Shown here: positions 6,947-19,300 of the stretch, piece after piece | How the letters are laid out: each line of letters begins with the position of its first letter | How positions within the stretch are numbered: the first letter of the stretch is position 1 | DNA from: Myxococcales bacterium | GTDB taxonomy: Bacteria; Myxococcota_A; Polyangia; Polyangiales; Polyangiaceae | Length of the DNA stretch: 32,859 bases | Assembly (NCBI GenBank): GCA_012514535.1 | Contig: JAAZAA010000375.1 | Location: 1 to 32,859 of the forward strand | Direction of reading: 5' to 3' | Program-made: the position numbers and the translations under genes | Notes under the pieces: generated by a model | Databases searched by the model: none | What the model was told of the DNA's origin: nothing | What the model saw: the letters and a program-made list of their open reading frames with translations, nothing else

Positions 6947-8116
6947 GTGACGCAGGTGATCCTCAAGGCAGGGCATGTTCAACCGGTCTGGGCGGGACAC
7001 CCTTGGGTGTTCGCGCAAGGGATCGAGCGGATCCGCGGCGACGTGTCCAACGGCGCGGAGGTGCAGGTGCGCGACGCCCGCGACAACGTGCTCGGGCGCG
7101 GCCTGTACTCGGCGCACTCCGCCATCGCCGTGCGGCTGTTCACCCGCGACGCCGATCGTCGCTTCGACGCGAGCCTCGTGGAGGAACGCCTCCGCGCCGC
7201 GCTCCGACGGCGCTCGCGCTTCGGGTTGCCCGGGCCGGAGACCACAGGGTTTCGCGCCATCCATGGGGAAGGCGACGGCCTCCCGGGGCTCATCGTCGAC
7301 GTCTACGGCGCCGCCCTCGTCGTGCAGTTCGGCACGGCGGGTATGTTCGAGCGGCGCCGCATCATCCTGGACGCCCTCGAGCGCGTCTTCGCTCCCGAAT
7401 CGATCCTGGATCGCACGTCGGCGGCGGCGGGCAAGGCGGAGCGCTTCGAGCCGACGTCCGGCCTGATCGCCGGAGCTCCGCTCGAGCGCCTGAGCTTCCT
7501 CGAGCGCGGCCTGCGCTTCGAGATCCCGATCGGGCTCGCCCAGAAGACAGGCTACTATTTCGATCAGCGCCCGCTCCGTGAGCGCATCGAGCAGCTCGCG
7601 GCGGGGCGACGGGTCCTCGACGCCTACAGCTTCGTCGGGAGCATCGGCTTGGGGGCGGCTCGCGGGGGCGCCGCGCAGGTCCTCTGCGTGGACTCGAGCG
7701 GCCCCGCTCACGACACCGGGCGCGAGCTCGCCGCGCTGAACGGCCTCGAGGTGGAGTGGCGGCGCGGCGACGCCGTCGAAGTACTCGACGGCTTCGATCG
7801 GAGCTGGGACCTGGTCGTGAGCGATCCGCCGAAGCTCGCGCCCACCCGCGCGGGTCGTGAGCGAGCCATGAAGGCCCTGCGTCGGGTGGCGCGCTCCTCG
7901 GTGCGGGCCACCGCCGCAGGGGGCCTCGTCTCCCTGAGCTCCTGCTCCGCGGCCCTCGGCGTGCGGGAGCTCGAGCGCGCCTTGGCCCTCGGGGCCCGCG
8001 ATCTCGGCCGCACCGCCTACGTGCTGGAGCGGATCTTCCAGGGGCCGGACCACCCCGTGCCCGCGGCGTTCCCCGAGGGGCTCTACCTGTCGACGCTCAT
8101 CGCGGAGGTGGAGTGA
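6947..8116 (+). CDS. RlmI-like 23S rRNA (cytosine-5) methyltransferase
   Basis: 389 residues, close to E. coli RlmI (396). RlmI methylates C5 of a cytosine in 23S rRNA using SAM. The N-terminal PUA domain (about residues 1-75, with AGHPWVFAQGI and GLYSAHSAIAVRLF) is followed by the EEHUD linker domain with the characteristic GEGDGLPGLIVDVYG, and then YYFDQRPLRERI before the Rossmann fold. Motif IV is DPPK (D293-K296), and the catalytic Cys is probably C333 in SLSSCS. The start is the GTG at 6947. The gene ends in a GTGA overlap with the HAD gene, so the two are co-translated. The exact RNA target cannot be read from sequence; RlmK-like or other COG1092 roles are possible. Confidence 0.85.
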   Translation: MTQVILKAGHVQPVWAGHPWVFAQGIERIRGDVSNGAEVQVRDARDNVLGRGLYSAHSAIAVRLFTRDADRRFDASLVEERLRAALRRRSRFGLPGPETTGFRAIHGEGDGLPGLIVDVYGAALVVQFGTAGMFERRRIILDALERVFAPESILDRTSAAAGKAERFEPTSGLIAGAPLERLSFLERGLRFEIPIGLAQKTGYYFDQRPLRERIEQLAAGRRVLDAYSFVGSIGLGAARGGAAQVLCVDSSGPAHDTGRELAALNGLEVEWRRGDAVEVLDGFDRSWDLVVSDPPKLAPTRAGRERAMKALRRVARSSVRATAAGGLVSLSSCSAALGVRELERALALGARDLGRTAYVLERIFQGPDHPVPAAFPEGLYLSTLIAEVE

Positions 8117-8892
8117 AGCCCCTCGCCGCTCTGACGCGGGATGAGGCCAACCAGCTGCGCGGGCTCCTGTTCGATCTGGACGACACGGTGCTCGACGGCG
8201 GGCGCCTCGGTGAAGAGGCCTACTCGGCGCTCTTCCGCCTGCGGGAAGCGGGGCTGCTGCTCATCGCGGTCACCGGACGACCCGCGAGCTGGGCGGAGCT
8301 CATCGCGCGCCAATGGCCCGTGGACGCGGCCATCGCCGAGAACGGACCCATCGGTTGGTTCGACGACGGAGAGCGCCTGACGCGCTTCGACAGCGTCGAC
8401 GTCGACGAGCGCAACCGCAGGGCCGCGCTCCTGGCGGAGCTGATCGGAGACCTGCGGCGGACGCTCCCCGCCCTCGTCCCCGCCGATGACGTCAACGGCC
8501 GCGTGACGGACTTCGCCTTCGACATCAACGAGCATCACCGCGCGAGCGAAGAGCTCGTGGCCGCCGCCGTGGCGCGCGGCAGGGCGGCGGGAGCCGCCAC
8601 GTTCCGCTCGAGCGTGCACCTGCACTTCACCTTCGATCGCCTCGACAAGGCGACCGGGGCCCTCCGCTACCTCCGCCTGCGACACCACGTCGATCCCACC
8701 GCGGCGCGCCGCCTCTTCGCCTTCATCGGGGACAGCGAGAACGACGCCCCCTGCTTTGCGGCCTTCCGCACCACCATCGCGGTCGCGAACCTCCGCGGCC
8801 GCCCGCCGATCGGCCCGCGCTTCATCACCGAGGCCCCCCAGGGACGCGGCTTCGCCGAGGCGGCACGAGCGCTCGTCGCTTTGCGCGGATAG
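8113..8892 (+). CDS. HAD-superfamily phosphatase (type IIB, Cof/MPGP-like)
   Basis: 259 residues. Motif I is FDLDDT (D21 nucleophile, D23 acid/base), motif II VTGRP, motif III K179 (DKATGALRYL) and motif IV GDSENDAPCF (D207, D211). The large alpha/beta insertion between motifs II and III marks the IIB cap type, shared by Cof phosphatases, mannosyl-3-phosphoglycerate phosphatase and trehalose-6-phosphate phosphatase. The motif FRTTIAVAN just after motif IV fits the mannosyl-3-phosphoglycerate/sucrose-phosphatase branch. Substrate unknown. It overlaps the RlmI-like gene by 4 bases (GTGA). The convergent neighbour makes trehalose or maltose-phosphate, so a sugar-phosphate substrate is attractive but unproven. 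A 40-base near-copy of its 3' part lies just after the stop. Confidence 0.82.
   Translation: MKPLAALTRDEANQLRGLLFDLDDTVLDGGRLGEEAYSALFRLREAGLLLIAVTGRPASWAELIARQWPVDAAIAENGPIGWFDDGERLTRFDSVDVDERNRRAALLAELIGDLRRTLPALVPADDVNGRVTDFAFDINEHHRASEELVAAAVARGRAAGAATFRSSVHLHFTFDRLDKATGALRYLRLRHHVDPTAARRLFAFIGDSENDAPCFAAFRTTIAVANLRGRPPIGPRFITEAPQGRGFAEAARALVALRG
8796..8836. repeat. Direct repeat, copy 1 (inside the HAD gene)
   Basis: A 41-base stretch starting CGGCCGCCCGCCGATCG and ending TTCATCACCGAGGCCC. It recurs 120 bases downstream with one missing base and one substitution. Confidence 0.85.
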
Positions 8893-8915
8893 CGCCGGCC
8901 CACGTGCGCTCCCGG

Positions 8916-8955
8916 CGGCCGCCCGCCGATCGCCCGCGCTTCATCACCGGGGCCC
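8916..8955. repeat. Direct repeat, copy 2 (after the HAD stop)
   Basis: Near-copy of 8796-8836, 40 bases, lacking one G and with G for A near its end. It sits in the 76-base convergent gap between the HAD gene and the treS fusion. No other feature is visible there. Confidence 0.85.
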
Positions 8956-8968
8956 GCTCACCCCGAAC

Positions 8969-12295
<3,327 letters not shown>

Positions 12296-12361
12296 CCGTA
12301 GTCCAATGTCATGCGAGATCGTGAGTGTCCAGGAGCGAGCCGCGGCCTGCCCGGCGGGGCG

Positions 12362-12396
12362 CCTGGCCTCCCGCCGGGCCTCCCCGCCTGGCCTCC
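12362..12396. repeat. 12-13-base degenerate tandem repeat, 3 copies
   Basis: CCTGGCCTCCCG, CCGGGCCTCCCCG and CCTGGCCTCC follow each other in the 174-base divergent gap between the treS fusion and the glutaredoxin gene (GGCCTCC at 12365, 12377 and 12390). No promoter stands out in the gap. Confidence 0.6.
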
Positions 12397-12469
12397 GTCC
12401 CGGAACGCGGGCCGGACGATCACCGGACGCAAGGTGGAACGGCTGGGCGAAGGGAGTACGTTAGGAGCG

Positions 12470-12736
12470 ATGTCCGCGGACGTGCTCCTGTACCGAACGC
12501 CTTACTGCTCCTACTGCACGCGCGCGCGGCTCCTGCTCGAGGAAAAGGGAGTGGCGTTCCGGGAGGTGGACGTGTCCCGCGATCTCGCCTTACGCGCCTG
12601 GCTCCGCGAGGCGACGGGCCGCCACACCGTCCCGCAGATCTTCATCAACGGAAAACCCATCGGCGGTTACGACGATCTCGCGCGGCTCGATCGGGAAGGG
12701 ACCCTCGATCGCCTACTCGCGGAGCCCCCCGGCTGA
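12470..12736 (+). CDS. Glutaredoxin
   Basis: 88 residues, typical single-domain glutaredoxin length. The redox motif CSYC lies in LYRTPYCSYCTRARLLLEEKG split around residues 8-26; cis-proline TVPQIFINGKPIGG and the glutathione-binding GGYDDLARLD follow in the right order. It reduces protein disulfides or glutathione-mixed disulfides with glutathione, and glutathione reductase is encoded 10 kb away. CSYC rather than CPYC is common in GrxC-like proteins. AGGAG (12463-12467) is only 2 bases before the ATG, unusually close. It is divergent from the treS fusion and convergent with the OmpA lipoprotein gene. Confidence 0.9.
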   Translation: MSADVLLYRTPYCSYCTRARLLLEEKGVAFREVDVSRDLALRAWLREATGRHTVPQIFINGKPIGGYDDLARLDREGTLDRLLAEPPG

Positions 12737-12789
12737 AGGAGGGCACGCAGCGTCGAGACGTCCGCTTCCGACGGGCGCGTCGCCAAGGG

Positions 12790-12885
12790 GCAAGCTGCCA
12801 AGACGCTGGCAGCCAAACGCAAGCTGCCAAGACGCTGGCTCCCAAGACGCTGGCCCCCAAGACGCTGGCTCCCAAGACGCTGGCC
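12790..12885. repeat. Nested 29-base and 15-base tandem repeats
   Basis: GCAAGCTGCCAAGACGCTGG begins at 12790 and again at 12819, a 29-base step. CCAAGACGCTGGC then repeats at 12827, 12842, 12857 and 12872, a 15-base step, with CTC or CCC between copies. All core copies are identical over 13 bases. The array is in the convergent gap (12737-12998) between the glutaredoxin and OmpA genes. Open frames across it are repetitive and are not genes. Confidence 0.9.
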
Positions 12886-12940
12886 CTCGACGTCCAAGCC
12901 GCCGAGGCCAGACCTTCGAAACGCCCCCCCACAAAGCAGC

Positions 12941-12972
12941 GAGGGCGGCCCGGGGTTCACCGCGCCGCCCTC
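12941..12972 (-). terminator. Terminator of the OmpA/DUF4398 unit
   Basis: GAGGGCGGC (12941-12949) pairs perfectly with GCCGCCCTC (12964-12972), a 9-base stem with a 14-base loop. Read on the minus strand it lies 26 bases past the OmpA stop and is followed by GCTGCTTTG, a weak T-run. It may also stop plus-strand transcripts from the glutaredoxin gene. Confidence 0.55.
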
Positions 12973-12998
12973 TCGTCAGCCCACTTGGGCCCCCCCGA

Positions 12999-13937
12999 TC
13001 ACTCGGGTTCGACCACCAGCTCGACGCGCCGGTTCATCGCGCGTCCTTCTGCGGTGTCGTTCGTGGCCACCGGACGATCCGGGCCGAGCCCCACCGCCTC
13101 GATCTTCGAGGCGTCCATGCCCTGCGTCACCAGGTGCGCCTTCACGGACTGCGCCCGCTGCAGGCTCAGCTCCTGATTCTTCGCGGCGCTGCCGCGCGAG
13201 TCGGTGTGCCCCTCGATGACGATCTTCTTGTAGCCCTGGTCCTTCAGCGCCGTCGCCACCTCGTTCAGCTTCTCCTTGGCGATCGGCAGGAGGTTGTACT
13301 CGCCGGTGGCGAAGAGCACCGAGCCGGACAGGGTGATGACGACCCCGCGCGACTCCTCCTTGACGCTGCCCATCTCCTTGAGGCTGGCGATGGCCGCGGA
13401 CAGCTTGCCCTCCGCCGCCTTGCGGGCCTCACGCTCTCGCTCGATCTCGGCCTCCTTCTGGGCGAGCGCCTCGTCCTTCTGGGCGAGGGCCTGCTCACCT
13501 GCGGCCGCGCGGCGTCGCTCCTCCTCGAGGCGCGCGCGCATCTTCTCGAGCTCCTCCTTGGTCATGTTCGCCTGCTTGCGCTCGAGCTCCTGATACTCCG
13601 CTTCGAGCTGGGCCAGACGGCGCTTGTTCTGCTCACGCTGACCGGCCGCGGCGGACGCCCGCGCGCGCCGCTCGGCGATGTAGGCGAGGTCCCGGGTGAG
13701 CTCGGAATCCGGATCGTCCTCGAAGGCCGCCTCCGCCTCCTCCAGCGACTGACGAGCCGTGTCCAGCTTGGCCGGCGCCCACTCACTGGCAGGGCTCTCG
13801 ACCGCCTGCTGGTAGGCGGCGCGCGCGTCGACCAGCTCCTGAGGGGGGATGGCGGCGCCGCAGGCGCCGAGCAAAACCGTGATGCCCCCCAAACCGAGGA
13901 GCTGTCGAATCGATCCGATCGAAGAATTCTGGGCCAT
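12999..13937 (-). CDS. OmpA-family lipoprotein with DUF4398 and coiled coil
   Basis: 312 residues. A lipoprotein signal ends in LLGAC with the lipid-bearing C26. Residues about 33-100 are the DUF4398 helical region (ELVDARAAYQQAVESPASEW), about 100-180 a charged Glu/Lys/Arg coiled coil, and about 198-310 an OmpA C-terminal domain with SVLFATGEYNLLP and EGHTDSRGS. D246 and R261 (in LSLQRA) are the residues that bind peptidoglycan diaminopimelate in this family. The protein should be anchored in the outer membrane and grip the cell wall through the OmpA domain. It starts 3 bases after the upstream DUF4398 lipoprotein gene stops, so they form an operon. Confidence 0.9.
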   Translation of the reverse strand: MAQNSSIGSIRQLLGLGGITVLLGACGAAIPPQELVDARAAYQQAVESPASEWAPAKLDTARQSLEEAEAAFEDDPDSELTRDLAYIAERRARASAAAGQREQNKRRLAQLEAEYQELERKQANMTKEELEKMRARLEEERRRAAAGEQALAQKDEALAQKEAEIEREREARKAAEGKLSAAIASLKEMGSVKEESRGVVITLSGSVLFATGEYNLLPIAKEKLNEVATALKDQGYKKIVIEGHTDSRGSAAKNQELSLQRAQSVKAHLVTQGMDASKIEAVGLGPDRPVATNDTAEGRAMNRRVELVVEPE

Positions 13938-13940
13938 GGT

Positions 13941-14291
13941 TCACTGCTCCGTCAGCTGTTGAATACGCTTGAGGGCTCCTTCGGCGTCGCGGCGCGACTG
14001 CTGCTCTTCGGCGAGTGCGAGCGCCAGCTCCGCGTCGGCCTCGGCCCGCTTGAGGACGTAGAGGGCGCGTTCGTTCTCACCCTCCTCGATGAGGCGCTTC
14101 GCGGCCTCGATTTGATCACGAGCGTGCTTCAGGTGGAGCTCCGCCTTGGGCACACCTTGAGCACCGCCCACTTCGGCGGCGCGCACGGAAGCTTCGGCAC
14201 TGGTGATCTGTGCATGCGGCACCGCCGCACCGCCACAGGCTCCCACGCCGAGCCCGCACACCGTCACGAGAAAGAGCGTTTCAAGTCTCAT
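13941..14291 (-). CDS. DUF4398 small lipoprotein
   Basis: 116 residues. The signal peptide ends in the lipobox VGAC (C19). The rest is one long alpha-helical hairpin rich in Ala, Glu and Leu (ELHLKHARDQIEAAKRLIEE, then ALYVLKRAEADAELALALAEE), the DUF4398 type. It resembles the N-terminal region of the OmpA lipoprotein encoded 3 bases downstream, so the pair may have arisen by duplication and may interact in the envelope. GAGGAG at 14300-14305 (minus strand) lies 8 bases before the ATG. Function unknown. Confidence 0.82.
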   Translation of the reverse strand: MRLETLFLVTVCGLGVGACGGAAVPHAQITSAEASVRAAEVGGAQGVPKAELHLKHARDQIEAAKRLIEEGENERALYVLKRAEADAELALALAEEQQSRRDAEGALKRIQQLTEQ

Positions 14292-14313
14292 AGAGTCATC
14301 TCCTCAGGCGGGG

Positions 14314-14342
14314 AATATACGCGAGGACGCCTCGCCACGTAA
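14314..14342 (-). promoter_or_regulatory. Candidate promoter of the DUF4398-OmpA unit
   Basis: On the minus strand TATATT (14319 to 14314) is a good -10, with TTACGT (14342 to 14337) as a weak -35 at 17-base spacing. It lies about 22 bases before the start codon. The gap to the uup stop (14292-14385) holds nothing else that I can see. Confidence 0.35.
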
Positions 14343-14385
14343 GCACCGAGACACGGATGTCACCGGCCCGAATCGGCCAGCGTCG

Positions 14386-16305
14386 TCAGCTCTCGGCGGC
14401 CTCACGCTTCGACTCGAGCTCGAGCCAGCGGTTTTCCAGGCGTTCCGCCTCTGCGCGCGCCTCCCGCAGACGGCGCTCGAGCTCCGCCGCCTCCGCATAA
14501 CGTTCCACGTAGAGAGTCGGATCGGCGAGCTCCGCCTCGAGCCGTGAGACCTCTCCCGCAGCCATTTCCACGCGTTCGAGCAGCCCATCGAGCTCGAGGC
14601 GCTCTGCGTATGTAATACCCTTGCGCACGTTGGAGCCGGTCGCCCTCTCCCCCCGCGCGCGCTCCCGCTGCTCGGTCTTCTCCCGCGTCGCGCGGCGCTC
14701 CTCCTCGGCGCGCCAGGCCAGGTAACTTGAGTAAGTCCCCGGTACGTGTGTGACGCGCCCGTCACCGTGCACGACCAGGATCGACGTGGCGACGCGATCG
14801 AGGAAGTAGCGATCGTGGCTGACGATGAGCGCGCTCCCCTGCAGCTCGATCAGCATCTCCTCGAGGGCGGCGAGGGTCGTCACGTCCAGATCGTTCGTCG
14901 GCTCATCGAGCACCAGCACGTTCGCGGGCTCGAGGAGGAGCTTGGCCAGCACGACCCGCGCCCGCTCACCGCCGGACAGGCTCCCGACGGGCTGCCGCAG
15001 CTTGTCCCCGCCGAGCCAGAAGCGGTCCAGATAAGCGTAGCTGCTCACGGACTGCCCACCGACGGTGAGCGTGGGGCGGCCGCCCGTCACCGTGTCGAGC
15101 ACGCTGCGCTCGGGCTCGAGCCCGCTGCGGCCCTGATCGAAATAGGCGAAGGACGTGTTCTTTCCCTGGACCACGCGGCCACCTGCGGGGTCACGCTCCC
15201 CCAACAGGCACTGCAGGAGGGTCGTCTTGCCCGCGCCGTTGCGGCCGATGATCCCGATCCGCTCTCCCCGGGTGAGATGGAGAGTCAGCCCCTCGACGAG
15301 CCGGCGCCCCCCGATCTCCACGGCCAGGTCGTGCGCCTCGAGGATCGTCGTCCCCAGGCGCTTGCCGGCCACCCGCAGCTCCAGGGAGTCGCCGCTGGCC
15401 GTCGGGGCGCCGCTGCTCTGCGCCTCCTCCGCGCGCTGGATGCGCGCCTTCTGCTTGCCCGTGCGCGCCTTGGGCTGGCGCCTCAGCCACTCGAGCTCGC
15501 GCCGCAAGAAGTTCTGCCGGTTCGCCTCGGTGCGCTTCTCGAGTGCCTGGCGCTCGGCCCGCGCGACCAAGAACTCCTCCCACCCGCCCTCGTAGGAGTA
15601 GAGCTGCCCCCGCTCGATCTCGAGGGTGCGCTGGACCACGCGATCGAGGAGATACCGATCGTGCGTGATGAGGAGGAGCGCACCCGGGAGCTGCTCCACC
15701 AGGTAGGTCTCGAGCCACTCGATCGTCTCTGCGTCCAGGTGGTTCGTCGGCTCGTCGAGGATCGCCAGATCGGGCCGCGCCACGAGCAGCCGCGCCAAGG
15801 CGACACGACGACGCTCGCCGCCGCTGAGTCGATCCACCAGGCGATCGGGCTCGTCGATGTTCAACCGGGACAGCACCCCCCGCGCCTCGCTGCTGCGATC
15901 CCAGCCCCCCAGGCGCTCGACCTCCGCCGCGGCGAGCTGCTGCTGATCGAGCAGCTCCGGATCCGGGGAGTCGCTCGCCGCGAGCCGCGCGCTGATCTCG
16001 TCGTACCGGGCCTTGACCGCCGCCCACACGCCGAGCCCCTCGAGGGTCACCTCCAGGATGGTCTTGCCCTCCGGGAGCCGCGGCTCCTGACGGAGGTACT
16101 CCACTGTGCTCCCTCGGCGCCTGACCAACTGGCCGGTGTCCGGCTCCTCCTCCCCGGCCAGGATGCGCGCCAGGGTGCTCTTGCCGCTCCCGTTGGATCC
16201 CACGAGGCCGACGCGCTCGCCTCGGCGCAGGGTCACCGACGCGCCGTCGAGGAGGACGGAGGCGCCATAGGATTTGCGGAGTTCGATCGCGTCGAGCACT
16301 GGCAT
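14386..16305 (-). CDS. uup: ABC-F family ATPase, Uup-like
   Basis: 639 residues. Two ABC ATPase domains and no membrane segments: Walker [10 protein letters not shown] and GRNGAGKTT, signatures [15 protein letters not shown] and [15 protein letters not shown], Walker [13 protein letters not shown] and [12 protein letters not shown]. Between them is the Arg-rich ABC-F linker. The C-terminal 80 residues are a charged coiled coil ([19 protein letters not shown] and onward), the Uup C-terminal domain. ABC-F proteins act on the ribosome; Uup is linked to ribosome function and to precise excision of transposons. The start is the ATG at 16305, where the conserved [12 protein letters not shown] begins; an in-frame ATG at 16326 adds seven poor residues. 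The gene is divergent from the methionine S-methyltransferase, with 55 bases between starts. Confidence 0.9.
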   Translation of the reverse strand: MPVLDAIELRKSYGASVLLDGASVTLRRGERVGLVGSNGSGKSTLARILAGEEEPDTGQLVRRRGSTVEYLRQEPRLPEGKTILEVTLEGLGVWAAVKARYDEISARLAASDSPDPELLDQQQLAAAEVERLGGWDRSSEARGVLSRLNIDEPDRLVDRLSGGERRRVALARLLVARPDLAILDEPTNHLDAETIEWLETYLVEQLPGALLLITHDRYLLDRVVQRTLEIERGQLYSYEGGWEEFLVARAERQALEKRTEANRQNFLRRELEWLRRQPKARTGKQKARIQRAEEAQSSGAPTASGDSLELRVAGKRLGTTILEAHDLAVEIGGRRLVEGLTLHLTRGERIGIIGRNGAGKTTLLQCLLGERDPAGGRVVQGKNTSFAYFDQGRSGLEPERSVLDTVTGGRPTLTVGGQSVSSYAYLDRFWLGGDKLRQPVGSLSGGERARVVLAKLLLEPANVLVLDEPTNDLDVTTLAALEEMLIELQGSALIVSHDRYFLDRVATSILVVHGDGRVTHVPGTYSSYLAWRAEEERRATREKTEQRERARGERATGSNVRKGITYAERLELDGLLERVEMAAGEVSRLEAELADPTLYVERYAEAAELERRLREARAEAERLENRWLELESKREAAES

Positions 16306-16360
16306 GAGTTGGCCGTGCCATAGCACGCCCCGGCGCCGGAACCCGCTATCCTAGGGAGAC

Positions 16361-19300
16361 GTGGTCTCTTCATTGGCTCACCCGGACGATGCGGCGCGCT
16401 TCCTCGAAGCTTGTCGGGAGAGCTCCGAGGTCATGCACGCGCGGCTGGGAGAGCTCCTCGAACGCCTCGACGATCCCGCGCGCCGCGCCCCCGCCGCGCG
16501 CCTGCTCCACGCCGTCGTCGGGGAGGCCGAGCGGGCCGCCCACGCCCCGTTCTCGGTGACGCGGCTCTCCCTCCCGGGGCATCGGCTCCGCCTCCTCCAG
16601 CTGCCGAGCGTCTTCGCGCCCGAGCAGTGGTCCTTCACCTTCTACGAAGGCCTGCGGCGGATCCCGCATGCGGACTTCGAAGGGCGGGTCGTCGCCGAGC
16701 TCGGCTCGGGCAATGGCTGGATCAGCTTGGCCCTGGCCCGCTTCGGCCTGCCCCGGAAGGTCTACGGCCTCGACATCAACCCCCGCGCGGTGCTGAGCGC
16801 CCGGCTCAACGCTCACCTCGACGCCTCCGCCCCGGACGGTTCGCTCCTCGTCGACTCCACCGGCAAGAGCCTGCTCGACCGGATCGAGTTCCACGTGTCC
16901 GACGTGCTCACCTGGTGTCGAGAACGGCGCCTCACCTTCGATCATATCATCGGCTGCATCCCCCAGGTGCTGGATCCGACCCTGGGCCGCGAGCTGGACA
17001 CTCACGCGCGCTCGGACGGCTTCCTCCACGCCCTGAGCAACTACTGTGGTCGCCAGGGGTTCGTCGAAGATCGCTTCGGGCTGGGTTTGATGGCCCGCGT
17101 CCTCGAGGAGTCCATCGAGCTGCTCGCCCCCGGGGGCAAGGTGACCTTCAACCTGGGAGGGCGGCCAGGGCGCGCCCTGCTACGCCGGCTGTTCGAGCGC
17201 CGCGGCTATCGCGTGAGCGAAATCTGGCGCACCCGCGCGCCCCAGGCCGAAGACACGGACATCCAGAGCCTCGTCGAGATCGAAGCACGCACGGACCATC
17301 GCTTCGAGTTCTTCCTGGGACCACAGAGTGAAGAGAGCGTGGGCGCGCGGACCGCCGCCGCCTTCGCGGCCGCCGGGGGGACGATCTACCACTCGATCCA
17401 CGTCTACCAGGGCGCGCTCGAACACTCGCAACAGGTCAAGGCGCTCTTCGCGGTGCTCCGCGATCCCGTCTTCCAGGACGCGCACGGGGCCATCGATCTC
17501 GCGTTCGGCGACGAGCACGTGGCCGAGGAGAAGCTGAGCTTCCTGGTAGAGCTGGCGGACTGGCTCGCGCGCCCGCGCGGCTTCCCATACGCTCAGACCG
17601 CGGGTCTGAGCGAGTTCCGCGAGCACCTCGCGTCCTATCTGGCGAGCTACTTCCAGGCGCCGATCGCGCCGGACGCGCTGATCGCGACCCCGACGCGCGC
17701 CGCCGCGCTCGTCGCGCTCCTGCTCCATCATCGCCCGCCGCGCGCCCTGATCGATCGGGAGTTGGCGACGCTGCTGCTCGGGCCAGAGCTCGGCACTTCG
17801 ACCACACGCTGGGGCGGCACGGAGGTGCTCGAGGCACCCCGCAGCCTGGAGCTGTGCCGCCAGCTGCTCGAGCGGCTGCGCCCCGGGTTGCTCGTCGTCG
17901 CGCTGACGTCTCCGGAGAGCCAGAGCCTCGACTCGATCCGTCTCCTGGTGGAGACCGCGCGCACCACGAACACCACGTTGGTGCTCGACGTGTCCGCGGG
18001 CTTCGAGCTGTCGAGCGCCCCCGCGCAGCACCCGGCGCTACGGCTGTTGGCCGAGCAGCCCTTGCCGGAGCACGTCACGCTCCTCTGTGGCCTGGTGAAG
18101 GACGACGTGTATCGCGATCTCGAGCTCAGCGTGCTCGTCTCCGAGAACGCGGCCACGCTGAGCGCGCTCGCCGACGTGGCCGAGCTCACCTACAGCCGAC
18201 CGCCGCTGCTCGTGCAGCGTTACTACGCGCGCATCCTGGCGGACCTGCTGAGCTTCCGCATCCAGGGGACCGGAGGCACGCCGCGCCGCCCACGCGCTCC
18301 GGAACGCCCCCCGCCCCCCACCGCCACCGAGCGTCCGGCGGCCCTCGCGCTGCCCGGAGACCCGGCGCGAGCCGACGTGCTCCGGCTCGACTACGGGGAG
18401 AACTCCCTGAGCGCGCCCACGTGCCTGCGGGCCCATCTCCTCGAGGCCTTCGCGCGGCGCCAGCTCGACGAGGCGGAGAGCGACGTTCGCCCCGAGCTCA
18501 TCGCCCTGCTCGAGGCGCGCTTCGGGCTCCAGGACATCGCCGCCGAACGCCTCCACGTCGCGGGAGGGACCGCGCCCCTCTTCACCTCGCTGATGCTGGC
18601 CTGCGCCGCCGCGGGGGGCACCTTGCTCCTGCCGCAGGGGGCCTACGGCTACTTCGAGGGGTGCGCGCGCCTGGTGGGCGCTTCGGTTCGACCCATCGTC
18701 ACCGCCCGCTCCGACGACTACAAGGTCACCCCCGCGGCCCTGACCGCGGCCATCGACGAATGCGCGGCGCCGCATTGGCTCTACCTGAACGCTCCCATCG
18801 TCAACCCCACGGGCGCCGCCTACTCCGCGGCGGAGCTGGCGGAGCTCCTCCGGATCGCGAGCGCCGCGCGGGTGAAGGTCATCCTCGACACGGTGTTCAC
18901 CGGGCTCGACCACGCGCCGCGCCACACCGGCGCGAACACGACTCCCGAACAGCTCGCTGGGGCCTCCCAACCAGCGCCGCTGGGAGACCTCTCTGCCCCG
19001 ACGGAGCTCGTCGTGCTGGGTGGGGTCTCCAAGGAGCTCGCCGCGGGCGGGCTCCGCTTCGGCTACGGCTACGCCAGCACCCCGGACCTCTCACGAGCGT
19101 TGGCGGGGAGCGCTGCCTTCGGCGTGCCCCACCCGACGCTGCGCTTCGCGCTGAAGCGCACCCTCGCCCAGCTCCTCGACCCGGACGCACGCACGCGCCG
19201 CGAGCTCGACGAGCAGCGGGCACTCCTCGCGCGTCGTGCCGCGCTCCTCTGCGACGTGCTCCGAGAGTGCGGCTGGGATCCCATCGAGCCCCAGGGAGGG

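Noticed and set aside
6629-8053. A 474-codon open frame on the minus strand opposite the RlmI-like gene.
   Set aside because: It is the antisense shadow of a recognised gene in GC-rich DNA; composition is Arg/Ala/Glu-rich with no family likeness.
12790-12885. Possible CRISPR array.
   Set aside because: Units are 13-15 bases with 2-base separators and no unique spacers; no cas genes.
12645-12932. Minus-strand frame with repeating A-S-V-L-G units, resembling a pentapeptide-repeat protein.
   Set aside because: All three frames of a 15-base tandem repeat give five-residue repeats; flanks are shadow sequence and there is no start context.
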